64,000 bases of DNA, from contig JAJRXR010000050.1 in assembly GCA_024276195.1 (NCBI GenBank), positions 1-64,000 of the forward strand, written 5' to 3'. Origin of the DNA: Planctomycetota bacterium (GTDB taxonomy: Bacteria > Planctomycetota > Phycisphaerae > Phycisphaerales > UBA1924). Made by a program: the position numbers and the translations under genes. The stretch's first letter is position 1. Every line of letters starts with the position of its first letter. The notes below the pieces were generated by a model, which ran no database searches, was not told where the DNA came from, and worked only from the letters and a program-made list of their open reading frames with translations. This document shows positions 32,397 through 40,615 of the stretch, piece after piece.

Positions 32397-33449
32397 TCAG
32401 GCTCTGAGGGCGCCCAGAATCGCCCGGCACGCCTCGTCGGGCGCGGGCGCAGCGCACACCGCGCTGCTCACCGCGACCCCCCGCACCCCGATCTTCGCCA
32501 GCTCGCCCGCGTTCTCCGCCCCGATGCCCGAGATCGCCAGGTGGGGTGTCTCCCGCGTCGCAGGGTCGCTCAGATACGCCCGGGCGTAGTCGGGGCCTGC
32601 TGGCCCGGGCCTGGGCTTGGTTGTTGACGCGAACATCGGTCCGAGCCCGCAGTACGAGGCGCCGTCTTCGATCGCGCGCCGGGCCTGCTCCATGCACGAT
32701 GTCGAGACCCCGACGATCGAGCCCTCGCCCAGGACCTGTCGCGCGTCGCCCGGCGAGAGGTCGCCCTGCCCCAGGTGAACCCCGTTTGCGGCGCTCAGCA
32801 GCGCGATGTCGGGTCGGTCGTTGATGATGACATGGACGCCGCTCTCGCGGGCGATGGCCACGAGCGCGCGCGCGCGGGCGAGCAGCTCGGCGTCGGGCAG
32901 GTCCTTCTCGCGCAGCTGCAGACAATCCGCCCCGCCCTCGATCGCCAGCTTCGCAACCCGCTCCCAGGGCGCCGCCTCGCAGAGGGAACCCGTGATGAGC
33001 ACGCACAGCCTCCACTGCTCCGCCCGGCGCCCCAGCGCCAGCAGCACCGACCGCTCAACGCCGTACAGGCGGTAGCGCAGGGCCTCTAACGGACCCGCGT
33101 TGGCGCCGAGGGCTTTGACCGCCTCTTCGAGCGAGCGCAGGGCCTCGCCTGTGCGCTTCGCCCCGGCGCTGGCGACCTCGAGCATGCCCGTGCGGGACGT
33201 TTCCCGGGGCGTGCTCACCCCGGTCCCCACGTCGCCCGGGGTGTCGCGGGCCGAGAGCAGCACGCCCGGAGCCACCGGCAGGCGCTCGATATGGACGCTC
33301 AGCTCGTGACGCATGCCCTTGATCGCCCGGCACAGGCCCTCATCATCGAGAACAAACCGGGCGATATCCTCGAGCGTGCGCAGGCCTTCCCGGGCGCGGT
33401 TGGCGCTGGCGTCGATGAGTCGGGCGGTGGCGAACTGGGCGGGGGGCAT
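32397..33449 (-). CDS. thiE: Thiamine-phosphate synthase with N-terminal ThiD2-like domain
   Basis: A 350-residue two-domain protein. The N-terminal 140 residues open ARLIDASANRAREGLRTLED and contain GMRHELSVHIERLP, resembling the ThiD2 domain often fused to ThiE. The TIM-barrel ThiE domain (about 148-350) has ADCLQLREKDLPD, the pyrimidine-phosphate site HVIINDRPDIALLSAANGVH, LGQGDLSPGDAR, and GLGPMFASTTKP. It joins HMP diphosphate to thiazole phosphate. The fusion suggests the pyrimidine-kinase step is supplied in the same chain. The start is uncertain; the upstream minus-strand TATTGT near 33518-33523 could be its -10 box. Confidence 0.9.
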   Translation of the reverse strand: MPPAQFATARLIDASANRAREGLRTLEDIARFVLDDEGLCRAIKGMRHELSVHIERLPVAPGVLLSARDTPGDVGTGVSTPRETSRTGMLEVASAGAKRTGEALRSLEEAVKALGANAGPLEALRYRLYGVERSVLLALGRRAEQWRLCVLITGSLCEAAPWERVAKLAIEGGADCLQLREKDLPDAELLARARALVAIARESGVHVIINDRPDIALLSAANGVHLGQGDLSPGDARQVLGEGSIVGVSTSCMEQARRAIEDGASYCGLGPMFASTTKPRPGPAGPDYARAYLSDPATRETPHLAISGIGAENAGELAKIGVRGVAVSSAVCAAPAPDEACRAILGALRA

Positions 33450-33516
33450 GGGGTCCGCCTGCGCCGGCTTTGCATCCGGCTTGGCTTGCGGGCTGGTTTC
33501 GGGTCGGTCTCAGGCG

Positions 33517-33523
33517 GACAATA
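33517..33523. promoter_or_regulatory. Overlapping divergent -10 boxes, thiE and pgl-like gene
   Basis: GACAATA reads GACAAT on the plus strand (five bases before the GTG at 33528) and TATTGT on the minus strand (about 68 bases before the thiE ATG). The two genes may share one bidirectional start region. Confidence 0.4.
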
Positions 33524-33527
33524 GGGG

Positions 33528-34247
33528 GTGGACGATCCGTACGAGCTTGCGCCCGATGTCACCGCCCCGGATCTGCCCGGGCGTGTGGTGGTGCGCGAGT
33601 CGGTCGAGGATGCCCTCGACGCCGCCGCGAGCGAGCTGCTGCTGATGAGCGTTGACTGCGTCCGGGCCTTCGGCGACTTCCACCTCGCCCTGAGCGTCTC
33701 GCCCTCGCTCGGGGGGCTCTTTGAGCGCCTCATGGTTGATCCCAAGTTCCGCGAGCTGGAATGGAACCGGACGCACCTCTGGCTCGCGTGTGAGCGCGTC
33801 GGCTCTAAGGGCGGCGCCTGCGGGCGTGAGCTGCGCGAGCTGCTCATCGAGCACTCGGGTATCCCCAAAGAACAAACCCACACGATCTCGCCCGATGACG
33901 CCGCCAGCGCCGACGCGTACGCGGACGAGCTCCGCGAGACGCTCGCCTGGCGCGAGCCCGGGCACGACCGCCTCGACACGGTGATGCTCGCGCTGGATGA
34001 CCCGATTACGGGCTCGGTTGAGACCGGGTCCGAGGCGCTGGTTGTCGATGGGGATGGCGGGACGGTTCATCTCTCGCGCCGGATGATCAACGCGTCGCGG
34101 CTGATCGGTGTGATGGGGCTCGGGGTGGGCGCCGCGCAGCGCCTGGACGAGCGGAGTGCAGGGGCGCCCCCGTTCGGGCTCGAGCCGATCGGCGGGGAGC
34201 TGCGATGGTTTCTGGATCACGAGGCCTGCGCAGGAGAATCGGCATGA
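33528..34247 (+). CDS. 6-phosphogluconolactonase-like protein, degenerate active site
   Basis: A 239-residue protein whose fold pattern matches Pgl/NagB: FGDFHLALSVSPSLGGLFER, then ELEWNRTHLWLACERVG, GIPKEQTHTIS and a final PISGSVE-like region. In normal Pgl the first block contains SGGxTP and the second DER; here they read SVSPSLGG and CER. Catalysis is therefore doubtful, or shifted to other residues. A GTG start at 33528 is used, with GACAAT five bases before it. Its stop overlaps the rluA ATG by four bases. Confidence 0.6.
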   Translation: MDDPYELAPDVTAPDLPGRVVVRESVEDALDAAASELLLMSVDCVRAFGDFHLALSVSPSLGGLFERLMVDPKFRELEWNRTHLWLACERVGSKGGACGRELRELLIEHSGIPKEQTHTISPDDAASADAYADELRETLAWREPGHDRLDTVMLALDDPITGSVETGSEALVVDGDGGTVHLSRRMINASRLIGVMGLGVGAAQRLDERSAGAPPFGLEPIGGELRWFLDHEACAGESA

Positions 34248-35092
34248 ACCCCCCGAGCGTCGAGCCAAACCCGCGCGTCACCTTCCGGGTCCATTACGAG
34301 GATGAGCACCTGCTCGTCGTCGAGAAGCCAGCGCGGGTGGTGACGCAGCCGGGCGTCGGGCACCAGCACGACACCCTGCTCAACGGGCTGTTCGCGACGC
34401 ACGCCGAGCGCCTCCAGAACCTGGGCGGCGTCCGCGACTTCGGGCTCGTCCACCGTCTCGACAAGGAGACCTCGGGCCTCGTGGTCGTAGCGCTGAGCAG
34501 CAAGGCGTACGACGGTGTGCGCCGGAGCTTTGCCCGGCGCGAGGTCAGCAAGTATTACTGGGCGATCGTTCACAAGGCGCCGCGCGAGGCGACGGGCGTG
34601 ATCCGCAGGCCGATCATCGAGCTGCTGCGGCGCAAGGACAGGTACACCTCGACCAAGGTCGCGCGCATCTCGGCCTCGGGCAAGAGCGCCCTCACCGCGT
34701 TCCGCACCCTCGACACCTCCGACTTCGGCGCGCTGCTCGAGGCCAGGCCCGTCACCGGGCGCCTCCACCAGGTCCGCGTCCATCTCGATCTGATCGGGTG
34801 CGCCGTGCTGGGCGACAGCGTCTACGGCCCGCGCTCCGTCTGGAAGGCCTCGCCCCGCCTGGCGCTGCACGCCCACCGCCTCCGGTTCACGCACCCGATC
34901 ACGGGCGAGGCGATGGATATCTGCTCGCAGTTCCCCAAGGACCTGCGGGCGACGCTGAAAAATGTCCGACTCGCGCGTCCGGACCTGGACGACGGTGGGG
35001 CGGGCTCGTCAGGCGAGCGCGTCCATGAGATCGGAGGCGACGCGGTCGCCCATGAGGAACCCCCCGTCGGTCAGAACCCAGCGTCCGCCTGA
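34244..35092 (+). CDS. RluA-family pseudouridine synthase
   Basis: A 282-residue RNA pseudouridine synthase. The catalytic Asp lies in GLVHRLDKETSGLVVVA, and the later GRLHQVRVHLDLIGCAVLGD is typical. No S4 domain is present. The substrate (23S rRNA or tRNA) cannot be told. The ATG at 34244 overlaps the previous stop (ATGA) and has AGGAGAA upstream, so coupling is likely. The last 28 residues are antisense to the hemW C-terminus; the two reading frames overlap by 84 bp. The usual end of the family comes before this tail. Confidence 0.88.
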   Translation: MNPPSVEPNPRVTFRVHYEDEHLLVVEKPARVVTQPGVGHQHDTLLNGLFATHAERLQNLGGVRDFGLVHRLDKETSGLVVVALSSKAYDGVRRSFARREVSKYYWAIVHKAPREATGVIRRPIIELLRRKDRYTSTKVARISASGKSALTAFRTLDTSDFGALLEARPVTGRLHQVRVHLDLIGCAVLGDSVYGPRSVWKASPRLALHAHRLRFTHPITGEAMDICSQFPKDLRATLKNVRLARPDLDDGGAGSSGERVHEIGGDAVAHEEPPVGQNPASA

Positions 35093-36265
35093 CACGCTCA
35101 GGAGACCGACCTGGACATGCCACGCGGCGCTGGCCTCCAGGCGCCGGCGGGCTCCGGGCGCGACCCGTTCTGCTGCGGCGCAGACCCGCTCGATCTCGAG
35201 CCCCTCACGCAGGCGGATGCCCGTCATGATCTGTTCGCGCATCGCCCGGCGCGCGTCCGGCGGCTCGTGCTCGATGATCGGGGCGAACCCCCCGTCGTCG
35301 AGCGAGAGATAATCATCGAGCCGGGGTGTGTTTTTCCACCGATGCCCGCCCACGTGCCCGGACGCCGACGGACCGGCCGCGAGCCAGTCCTGCTGGCGCC
35401 AGTACGCCATGTTGTGGGCGCACTCACGCCCCGGGCGCGCATAGTTCGAGACCTCGTAGCGCTCCAGCCCCGCGCGGCGCAGGCGTTCGAGCGTCAGCTC
35501 GTACATATCCGCCTCAAGATCCTCGTCGGCCCGCGTGAACTCGTAGCGCTCCAGGCGCGCGGTCATCGCGGTGTTGGGCTCGTAGGTCAGCGCGTAGCAC
35601 GAGAGATGCTCAGTATCGATCGCCAACGCCCGCTCAAGATCGGCCTGCCAGTCCTCAAGCTCTTGCCCGGGGACCGCGAAGATCAGGTCCACCGACTGAC
35701 GCTCGATCCCGCTGGCCCGGGCGAGTTCGAGGGCGCGGGCGACGTTGTCGGGGTTGTGCCTGCGTTCGAGCGTTTGCAGGTGGGCCTGGTTGAAGGACTG
35801 GGCGCCGATCGAGATCCGGTTGACCCCGCCGTTGACGAGAATGTCGAACAGCTCGGGCGAGGCGGTCTCGGGGTTGCACTCGACGCTGAACTCGCCCCGC
35901 CCGGCGCGGATCTCGGACAGGTCGTACGCGCGGCCGAGGGCGGTCAGCAGATCGCGCCAGAGGGGCGGGGCGAGGAGGGTGGGGGTGCCCCCGCCGATAA
36001 AGATGGTCTCCAGCCTCCCGGCGATCGGGGCCAGGGCGTCGAGTTCTCGGATGAGGCGATCGGCGAAGGCGCGCTGGCGATCCTGGCGGTCAACGATGGA
36101 GTAGAAGTCGCAATAGTGGCATTTGTGGGCACAAAACGGGATGTGGATGTAGAGCGAGCGGGGGGCTTGGGACGGGGCGAGGGCGTCGGCGGCCGCGCGG
36201 AGCAGGCGACGGGCCGTCTGGCGCGGGCGTTGCTCGGGCAGGGATATGGCGATATTGTTCGTCAT
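35009..36265 (-). CDS. hemW: HemW-like radical SAM heme chaperone
   Basis: A 418-residue radical-SAM protein related to coproporphyrinogen oxidase III but with the HemW pattern. The Fe-S cluster motif is CAHKCHYCDF, with the preceding SLYIHIPF; GGGTPTLL and VEANPET-like VECNPETASPE follow. HemW delivers heme to respiratory enzymes; coproporphyrinogen oxidase activity is not expected because the HemN-specific motifs are absent. The ATG at 36265 is preferred over one at 36334 because AGGA lies near it. The 3' end overlaps the rluA gene. Confidence 0.88.
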   Translation of the reverse strand: MTNNIAISLPEQRPRQTARRLLRAAADALAPSQAPRSLYIHIPFCAHKCHYCDFYSIVDRQDRQRAFADRLIRELDALAPIAGRLETIFIGGGTPTLLAPPLWRDLLTALGRAYDLSEIRAGRGEFSVECNPETASPELFDILVNGGVNRISIGAQSFNQAHLQTLERRHNPDNVARALELARASGIERQSVDLIFAVPGQELEDWQADLERALAIDTEHLSCYALTYEPNTAMTARLERYEFTRADEDLEADMYELTLERLRRAGLERYEVSNYARPGRECAHNMAYWRQQDWLAAGPSASGHVGGHRWKNTPRLDDYLSLDDGGFAPIIEHEPPDARRAMREQIMTGIRLREGLEIERVCAAAERVAPGARRRLEASAAWHVQVGLLSVSGGRWVLTDGGFLMGDRVASDLMDALA

Positions 36266-36381
36266 CGCGTCCTGGGGGTGATCCGACCAGCAGGCGTCAG
36301 CACAGGCCAGGCGGGGCGCCCCGCTCATCGCCATCGATCGTTCGCGACCCCGAGAGCGGGGCGGGCGAACTCGGATCAGAG

Positions 36382-36389
36382 AGGATAGT
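36382..36389. promoter_or_regulatory. Overlapping divergent -10 boxes, FHA and hemW
   Basis: AGGATAGT contains GATAGT on the plus strand (36384-36389, six bases before the FHA GTG) and TATCCT on the minus strand (36387-36382, upstream of hemW). This could be one bidirectional promoter. Confidence 0.4.
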
Positions 36390-36395
36390 CAACGC

Positions 36396-36884
36396 GTGGA
36401 TGTCGTCTTGATCCGAGTGACAGAAGATGGGCGGATGCAGGAGCTGCCTATCCGGCGCGACCGCGTCGTGATCGGGCGCGAGACGGACTGCGACGTGCGC
36501 GTGCCCGCTGCGGGCATTTCTCGTCATCACTGCGAGCTGGTCCAGGACGACGATGGCCTGCTCATCCGCGACCTTGGCTCGAGCAACGGGACGTGGGTGA
36601 ACCAGGAGCGGATCGAGGACGAGCGCCTGAGCGCGGGCGATCTGATCAGCTTCGGCTCGTTCGTGTTTGTGGTGCGGATCGACGGGGCGCCGGCGGAGAT
36701 CGAGGCGGAGCACTGCTTCGAGGATGGTCTGCCCGAGACAGACCAGGTGATCGAGCCGCCGCGGGTCGCCCAGGCGGGCGGCCCCCCCAGCGCCAAGGCT
36801 GGCGGCGGGGTTAACGAGGACAGCAGCGTCTTCGACTTTGACTTTGATCTCTCGGACGACGACGACTCGCAGCCACCGCTCTGA
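36396..36884 (+). CDS. FHA-domain protein
   Basis: A 162-residue cytoplasmic protein with one forkhead-associated domain (about residues 20-90): VVIGRETDCDVRVP, GISRHHCEL and GSSNGTWVNQ. FHA domains bind phosphothreonine, so it is expected to take part in Ser/Thr kinase signalling. The C-terminal 70 residues are low-complexity and acidic, ending in DFDFDLSDDDDSQP. The start is GTG at 36396. The closest Shine-Dalgarno-like sequence is far from it, whereas GATAGT is six bases away. It is convergent with a small zinc-ribbon gene 42 bp downstream. Confidence 0.85.
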   Translation: MDVVLIRVTEDGRMQELPIRRDRVVIGRETDCDVRVPAAGISRHHCELVQDDDGLLIRDLGSSNGTWVNQERIEDERLSAGDLISFGSFVFVVRIDGAPAEIEAEHCFEDGLPETDQVIEPPRVAQAGGPPSAKAGGGVNEDSSVFDFDFDLSDDDDSQPPL

Positions 36885-36926
36885 GCGGGCGAGTCGCCGG
36901 GCAGTTCTCAAAGGCACATGCCGGAG

Positions 36927-37112
36927 TCAGGCGGCCTTCGGGTCTGAGCTCTTGCCGTCCTTGGTCTCGCTCTGAGCGGCGGGCTCGGGCACACGGATAT
37001 TCGTGGAGCAGTTGCGGCAGCGAACCGTCTTGCCCCGGGCGCTCGTGGGAACAGCCAGCACCTTGCGGCACGTCAGGTTCGGGCACATGATCCGGACGGT
37101 GTCGTTGGACAT
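36927..37112 (-). CDS. Small zinc-ribbon protein, uncharacterised
   Basis: A 61-residue protein with a compact four-Cys ribbon, CPNLTC then CRNCSTNIRV (about residues 10-42). The overall pattern MCPNLTCRKVLAVP resembles MJ0042-type zinc fingers. The C-terminal 20 residues are charged and probably disordered. The ATG at 37112 has GGAG seven bases upstream. The larger open frame upstream (to 37427) is antisense to purA and is not credible. Confidence 0.65.
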   Translation of the reverse strand: MSNDTVRIMCPNLTCRKVLAVPTSARGKTVRCRNCSTNIRVPEPAAQSETKDGKSSDPKAA

Positions 37113-37299
37113 CGAAAATCTCCGCGCTACCCCGCTCAGATCGGACAAATCGGGCTCGGGCTTGACCCCGGCGCCATTGCGAGTGTGCGATCGCCCGCCG
37201 ATCGGACACACGGCGGCGGGTGGGGTAAGGTTCATCGCGTCGGGGCGTTCTCGGGGGGTCCGAGAACCAGTCCGATCGCTGAGCGTCGAGGGGCATCCG

Positions 37300-38622
37300 A
37301 TGGTGGGCGGCGGCGCCAGATCAACCGCGGTCGTCGGGCTCCAGTGGGGCGACGAGGGCAAGGGCAAGCTCGTTGACCGCCTCGCGGGCGAGCACGACGC
37401 GACCGTCCGGTTCAACGGTGGGGCCAACGCCGGGCACTCGGTCGTTGTGGGGGGCGTGCGCTACGCGCTGCACCTGATGCCATCGGGCGTGCTCTCTGAG
37501 CGGGCGCTCGGGGTGATCGGCAACGGCGTGGTCATCGACCCGCAGGCCCTGATCGCTGAGATCGACGGGCTCAGCGCCAAGGGCGTCGATACCTCCAGGC
37601 TCGTCATCTCTGACCGGGCCCATGTCGTTCTGCCTTATCACAAGATCGAGGACGAGCTGCGCGAGGCGCTGCTCAGCGGCAAGGCGCTCGGGACGACCAA
37701 GCGCGGGATCGGGCCGGCCTACGCCGACAAGGTCCAGCGGGGCGCCGCGGTGCGGATGGGCGATCTGACCAGGCCCGAGGTCTTGCGTGAGAAGGTCGAG
37801 CAGGCGTGCCGACTGAAGAACGGGCTGATCCGGGAGATGGCCCAGCGGGTGGGGCAGGAGGCGGCGGATCTCGACGCCGACGCGATCACGGACCAGGCCC
37901 TGGCCTGGGGGCAGCGGCTGGCCCCGATGATCGACGACACGGTTTACCTGCTCAACGCCATGATCCGCGAGGGCAAGCGTGTGCTCTTTGAGGGCGCCAA
38001 CGCGACGCTGCTGGACGTCGATCACGGGACGTACCCGTTCGTGACGAGCAGCAACAGCTCGGCGCTGGGGATCTGCGCCGGCGCGGGCGTGCCCCCGAGC
38101 GCGGTCGGACGGGTCATCGGCGTGATGAAGGCGTACTCGACGCGCGTCGGGGCGGGGCCGATGCCCACCGAGCTGCACGATTCGACCGCGGATCTGATCC
38201 GCGACAAGGGCAACGAGTACGGCACCACCACCGGGCGCCCCCGGCGCGTCGGATGGCTGGATCTTGTCGCGGTCCGGTACAGCGCCATGGTCAACGGCGT
38301 GGACGACATCGCGCTCACCCTGCTCGATGTCCTCTCGGGCTTTGACGAGTTGAGGCTCTGCGTCGCCTACGAGACGCCCGAGGGGCGGACCGAGCGGTTT
38401 ATCCCCGACGCCCCCCGCCTGACCCAGGCGTCGCCTGTCTACGAGACGTTGGCGGGTTTCTCGCAGGATCTGACCGGATGCAGGTCGCTCGACGAACTCC
38501 CCGGGCAGGCCCGGGCGTATGTCGAGCGGATCGAGTCGTTCATTGGTGTTCCGGTCCGGTCGATCGGGGTTGGCCCGGACCGGGAGCAGACGATCGAGAT
38601 CAGCCGCGGCGTGTGCGTCTGA
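37300..38622 (+). CDS. purA: Adenylosuccinate synthetase
   Basis: A 440-residue GTP-dependent ligase converting IMP and aspartate to adenylosuccinate in AMP synthesis. Signature motifs are LQWGDEGKGKLVD (GTP site, about residues 14-26), NGGANAGHSVV, GTTKRGIGPAYADK and FEGANATLLDVDHGTYPF. It is somewhat longer than the usual 430. The ATG at 37300 has GAGGGG seven bases upstream; longer frames from 37003 are antisense to the zinc-ribbon gene. uppS follows 51 bp downstream. Confidence 0.96.
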   Translation: MVGGGARSTAVVGLQWGDEGKGKLVDRLAGEHDATVRFNGGANAGHSVVVGGVRYALHLMPSGVLSERALGVIGNGVVIDPQALIAEIDGLSAKGVDTSRLVISDRAHVVLPYHKIEDELREALLSGKALGTTKRGIGPAYADKVQRGAAVRMGDLTRPEVLREKVEQACRLKNGLIREMAQRVGQEAADLDADAITDQALAWGQRLAPMIDDTVYLLNAMIREGKRVLFEGANATLLDVDHGTYPFVTSSNSSALGICAGAGVPPSAVGRVIGVMKAYSTRVGAGPMPTELHDSTADLIRDKGNEYGTTTGRPRRVGWLDLVAVRYSAMVNGVDDIALTLLDVLSGFDELRLCVAYETPEGRTERFIPDAPRLTQASPVYETLAGFSQDLTGCRSLDELPGQARAYVERIESFIGVPVRSIGVGPDREQTIEISRGVCV

Positions 38623-38673
38623 AAGGCGGGGCGCCCGTGTCCCCATGAACGACAGAGGAGCCCGAGGAGACGC

Positions 38674-39558
38674 ATGGCGCCCGAGACCACACCATCGACG
38701 ACTAAGGCGAGCCCCGAGACCGACGGGGTGGCCGCGTTCGCGACCGATCCCGCGGCGATCGCGGTGATCGAGCGGATGCGGAGGCGCACGCCCGAGGCTG
38801 ATCCGCTTGCGGCGCTGCCCGATGTTCACCCGGAGCGGATCCCGCGTCACATCGCGATCATCATGGACGGCAACGGGCGGTGGGCCGAGCAGCGCGGGTT
38901 CCCGAGGGTGTTCGGGCATCGCAACGGCGCCATCTCGGTGCGGGACATCGTGATCGAGAGCGGGCGTCTGGGGGTTGAGGCGTTGACGCTGTACTCGTTC
39001 AGCGCCGAGAACTGGAAGCGTCCGAAGGACGAGATCGACGCGCTGATGGACCTGTGCGTGACGTACTGCGACGGTGAGCGTGAGAAGCTGGCCGAGAAGA
39101 ACGTGCATGTGCGGGTCATTGGGCGTATCCATGAGCTGCCCGCGGAGGCCCGGGGGGCGATCGAACGCCTTGAGGCGACGACCAAGGCCTGCACAGGACC
39201 GACGCTGTGCCTGGCGATCAACTACGGATCGCGCAACGAGATCGTGGACGCTGTCCGCTCGATCGCCCGGCGCGTGCAGCAGGGCGAGCTCGAGCCCGAG
39301 GCGATCAGCGAGTCGCTGATCGACCAAAGCCTGTACACCGCGGGCCTGCCAGATCCGGACCTGATGATCCGCACGGGCGGCGAGCTGCGGGTGAGCAACT
39401 ATCTGCTGTGGCAGCTGAGCTACGCTGAGCTGTACGTTTCTGACCTGCTCTGGCCCGATTTCGGCGCTGCGGCGCTGCGCGAGGCGGTCAGATCGTTCGC
39501 GTCCCGCAGGCGGCGCTTCGGCGGGCTCGATTCTGGCGAGGACGCGACCGGCGCGTAG
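38674..39558 (+). CDS. uppS: Undecaprenyl diphosphate synthase (cis-prenyltransferase)
   Basis: A 294-residue cis-prenyltransferase making the C55 carrier lipid for peptidoglycan. The first conserved block is IAIIMDGNGRWAEQRG (catalytic Asp about residue 67), then LYSFSAENWKRP, and late LMIRTGGELRVSNYLLWQL. An N-terminal extension of about 50 polar residues is longer than usual (family about 250). The ATG at 38674 follows GAGGAGACGC. It lies between purA and cdsA, an envelope-lipid pair. Confidence 0.95.
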   Translation: MAPETTPSTTKASPETDGVAAFATDPAAIAVIERMRRRTPEADPLAALPDVHPERIPRHIAIIMDGNGRWAEQRGFPRVFGHRNGAISVRDIVIESGRLGVEALTLYSFSAENWKRPKDEIDALMDLCVTYCDGEREKLAEKNVHVRVIGRIHELPAEARGAIERLEATTKACTGPTLCLAINYGSRNEIVDAVRSIARRVQQGELEPEAISESLIDQSLYTAGLPDPDLMIRTGGELRVSNYLLWQLSYAELYVSDLLWPDFGAAALREAVRSFASRRRRFGGLDSGEDATGA

Positions 39559-39573
39559 CCCCGGCTCGCTCGC

Positions 39574-39579
39574 TACTGT
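39574..39579 (+). promoter_or_regulatory. -10 box TACTGT, probable leaderless cdsA promoter
   Basis: TACTGT ends six bases before the GTG start of cdsA at 39586, with no Shine-Dalgarno sequence. Confidence 0.42.
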
Positions 39580-39585
39580 TGGCCC

Positions 39586-40518
39586 GTGCTCAAGCATCGA
39601 CTCGCCCTCGGACCGCTGCTCATCGTCGTGCTCCTCGTGGGCGCGTGGGTCGATGAGTGGATCGACCGCACGCCAGCGCCGGACTCGATCGCCAAGATGC
39701 TCGGGCGAGAAACCTTTCCCCCGGGCGTGATCGTGTTCGGGCTGACCATGACGCTGGCGATCCTCGGCGGGCGCGAGCTGGCCCGGATCCTGCGCCACAA
39801 GGGGATCGAGGCCTCGACGGCGCTGACGTGCGTTCTGGCGGCGTTGGGTGTCTGCCTGACCTCGCTCGTGCCCAGCACCATCGGGACGCCCGACGGGCTG
39901 CTGCTCGGGGTGCTCGTGGCCAACGCGGCAATGGCGTGCGTGCTGCTCGGGTCGCTGGCGTTCTATGCGAGGAAGCAGGAGACGGAGGGCATGATCGCCG
40001 CGGCGGGCGGGGCGCTGCTCGGGTATGTCTACATTGGGATTCTGCTCGGGTTCATCGTCGCGATCCGGCGCGAGCACTCGGCCTGGATCCTGATCTGGGT
40101 CCTGCTGGTCACCAAATCATGCGACATCGGGGCGTTCTTCACGGGTCGAGCGATCGGCAAGCGCAAGCTGGCGCTCTGGGTCAGCCCGGGCAAGACCTGG
40201 GAGGGGCTTTTCGGCGGGATGGCCCTGGCGGCGATCGTGGGGGCGCTCGGAGCGATGGCGCTGTCGCGGGCTCTGGGCGAGGGCGTCTGGACGCCCGGCG
40301 TGCTCGAGGGGGCGATCGCCGGGGGGGGGTTCGCGGTGCTCGGGCAGCTGGGGGATCTGATGGCGAGCCTGCTCAAGCGGGACGCGGGGGTGAAGGACGC
40401 GGGGGGGGCGCTGCCCGGGTTCGGGGGCGTATTGGACGTGATCGATTCACCCCTGGTGGTCGGGTTTGTCGCGTACTGGTGGATGCGTCTGTCCGAGCAC
40501 GGGCTGACGGTGGTGTGA
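39586..40518 (+). CDS. cdsA: Phosphatidate cytidylyltransferase
   Basis: A 310-residue membrane enzyme making CDP-diacylglycerol from phosphatidate and CTP. It has about seven hydrophobic segments. The C-terminal family motif is clear: KSCDIGAFFTGRAIGKRKL, then WVSPGKTWEGLFGGM, and later LGQLGDLMASLLKRDAGVKD with LDVIDSPL. It is slightly larger than typical CdsA. The GTG at 39586 is used because TACTGT lies six bases before it. It follows uppS by 27 bp. Confidence 0.93.
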   Translation: MLKHRLALGPLLIVVLLVGAWVDEWIDRTPAPDSIAKMLGRETFPPGVIVFGLTMTLAILGGRELARILRHKGIEASTALTCVLAALGVCLTSLVPSTIGTPDGLLLGVLVANAAMACVLLGSLAFYARKQETEGMIAAAGGALLGYVYIGILLGFIVAIRREHSAWILIWVLLVTKSCDIGAFFTGRAIGKRKLALWVSPGKTWEGLFGGMALAAIVGALGAMALSRALGEGVWTPGVLEGAIAGGGFAVLGQLGDLMASLLKRDAGVKDAGGALPGFGGVLDVIDSPLVVGFVAYWWMRLSEHGLTVV

Positions 40519-40615
40519 GAGAAGAACGCGGAACGACGCTGAGACAGGAGGAGGTCGAGTGCTACACTCAGGGAAAGACGTTCAGACCTTGGTCGAAGAG
40601 GTCGGTGGAGGGCGC

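Noticed and set aside
37321..40077. 918-codon minus-strand open frame
   Set aside because: It is antisense to purA, uppS and cdsA, which have full family motifs; the frame is open because of high G+C.
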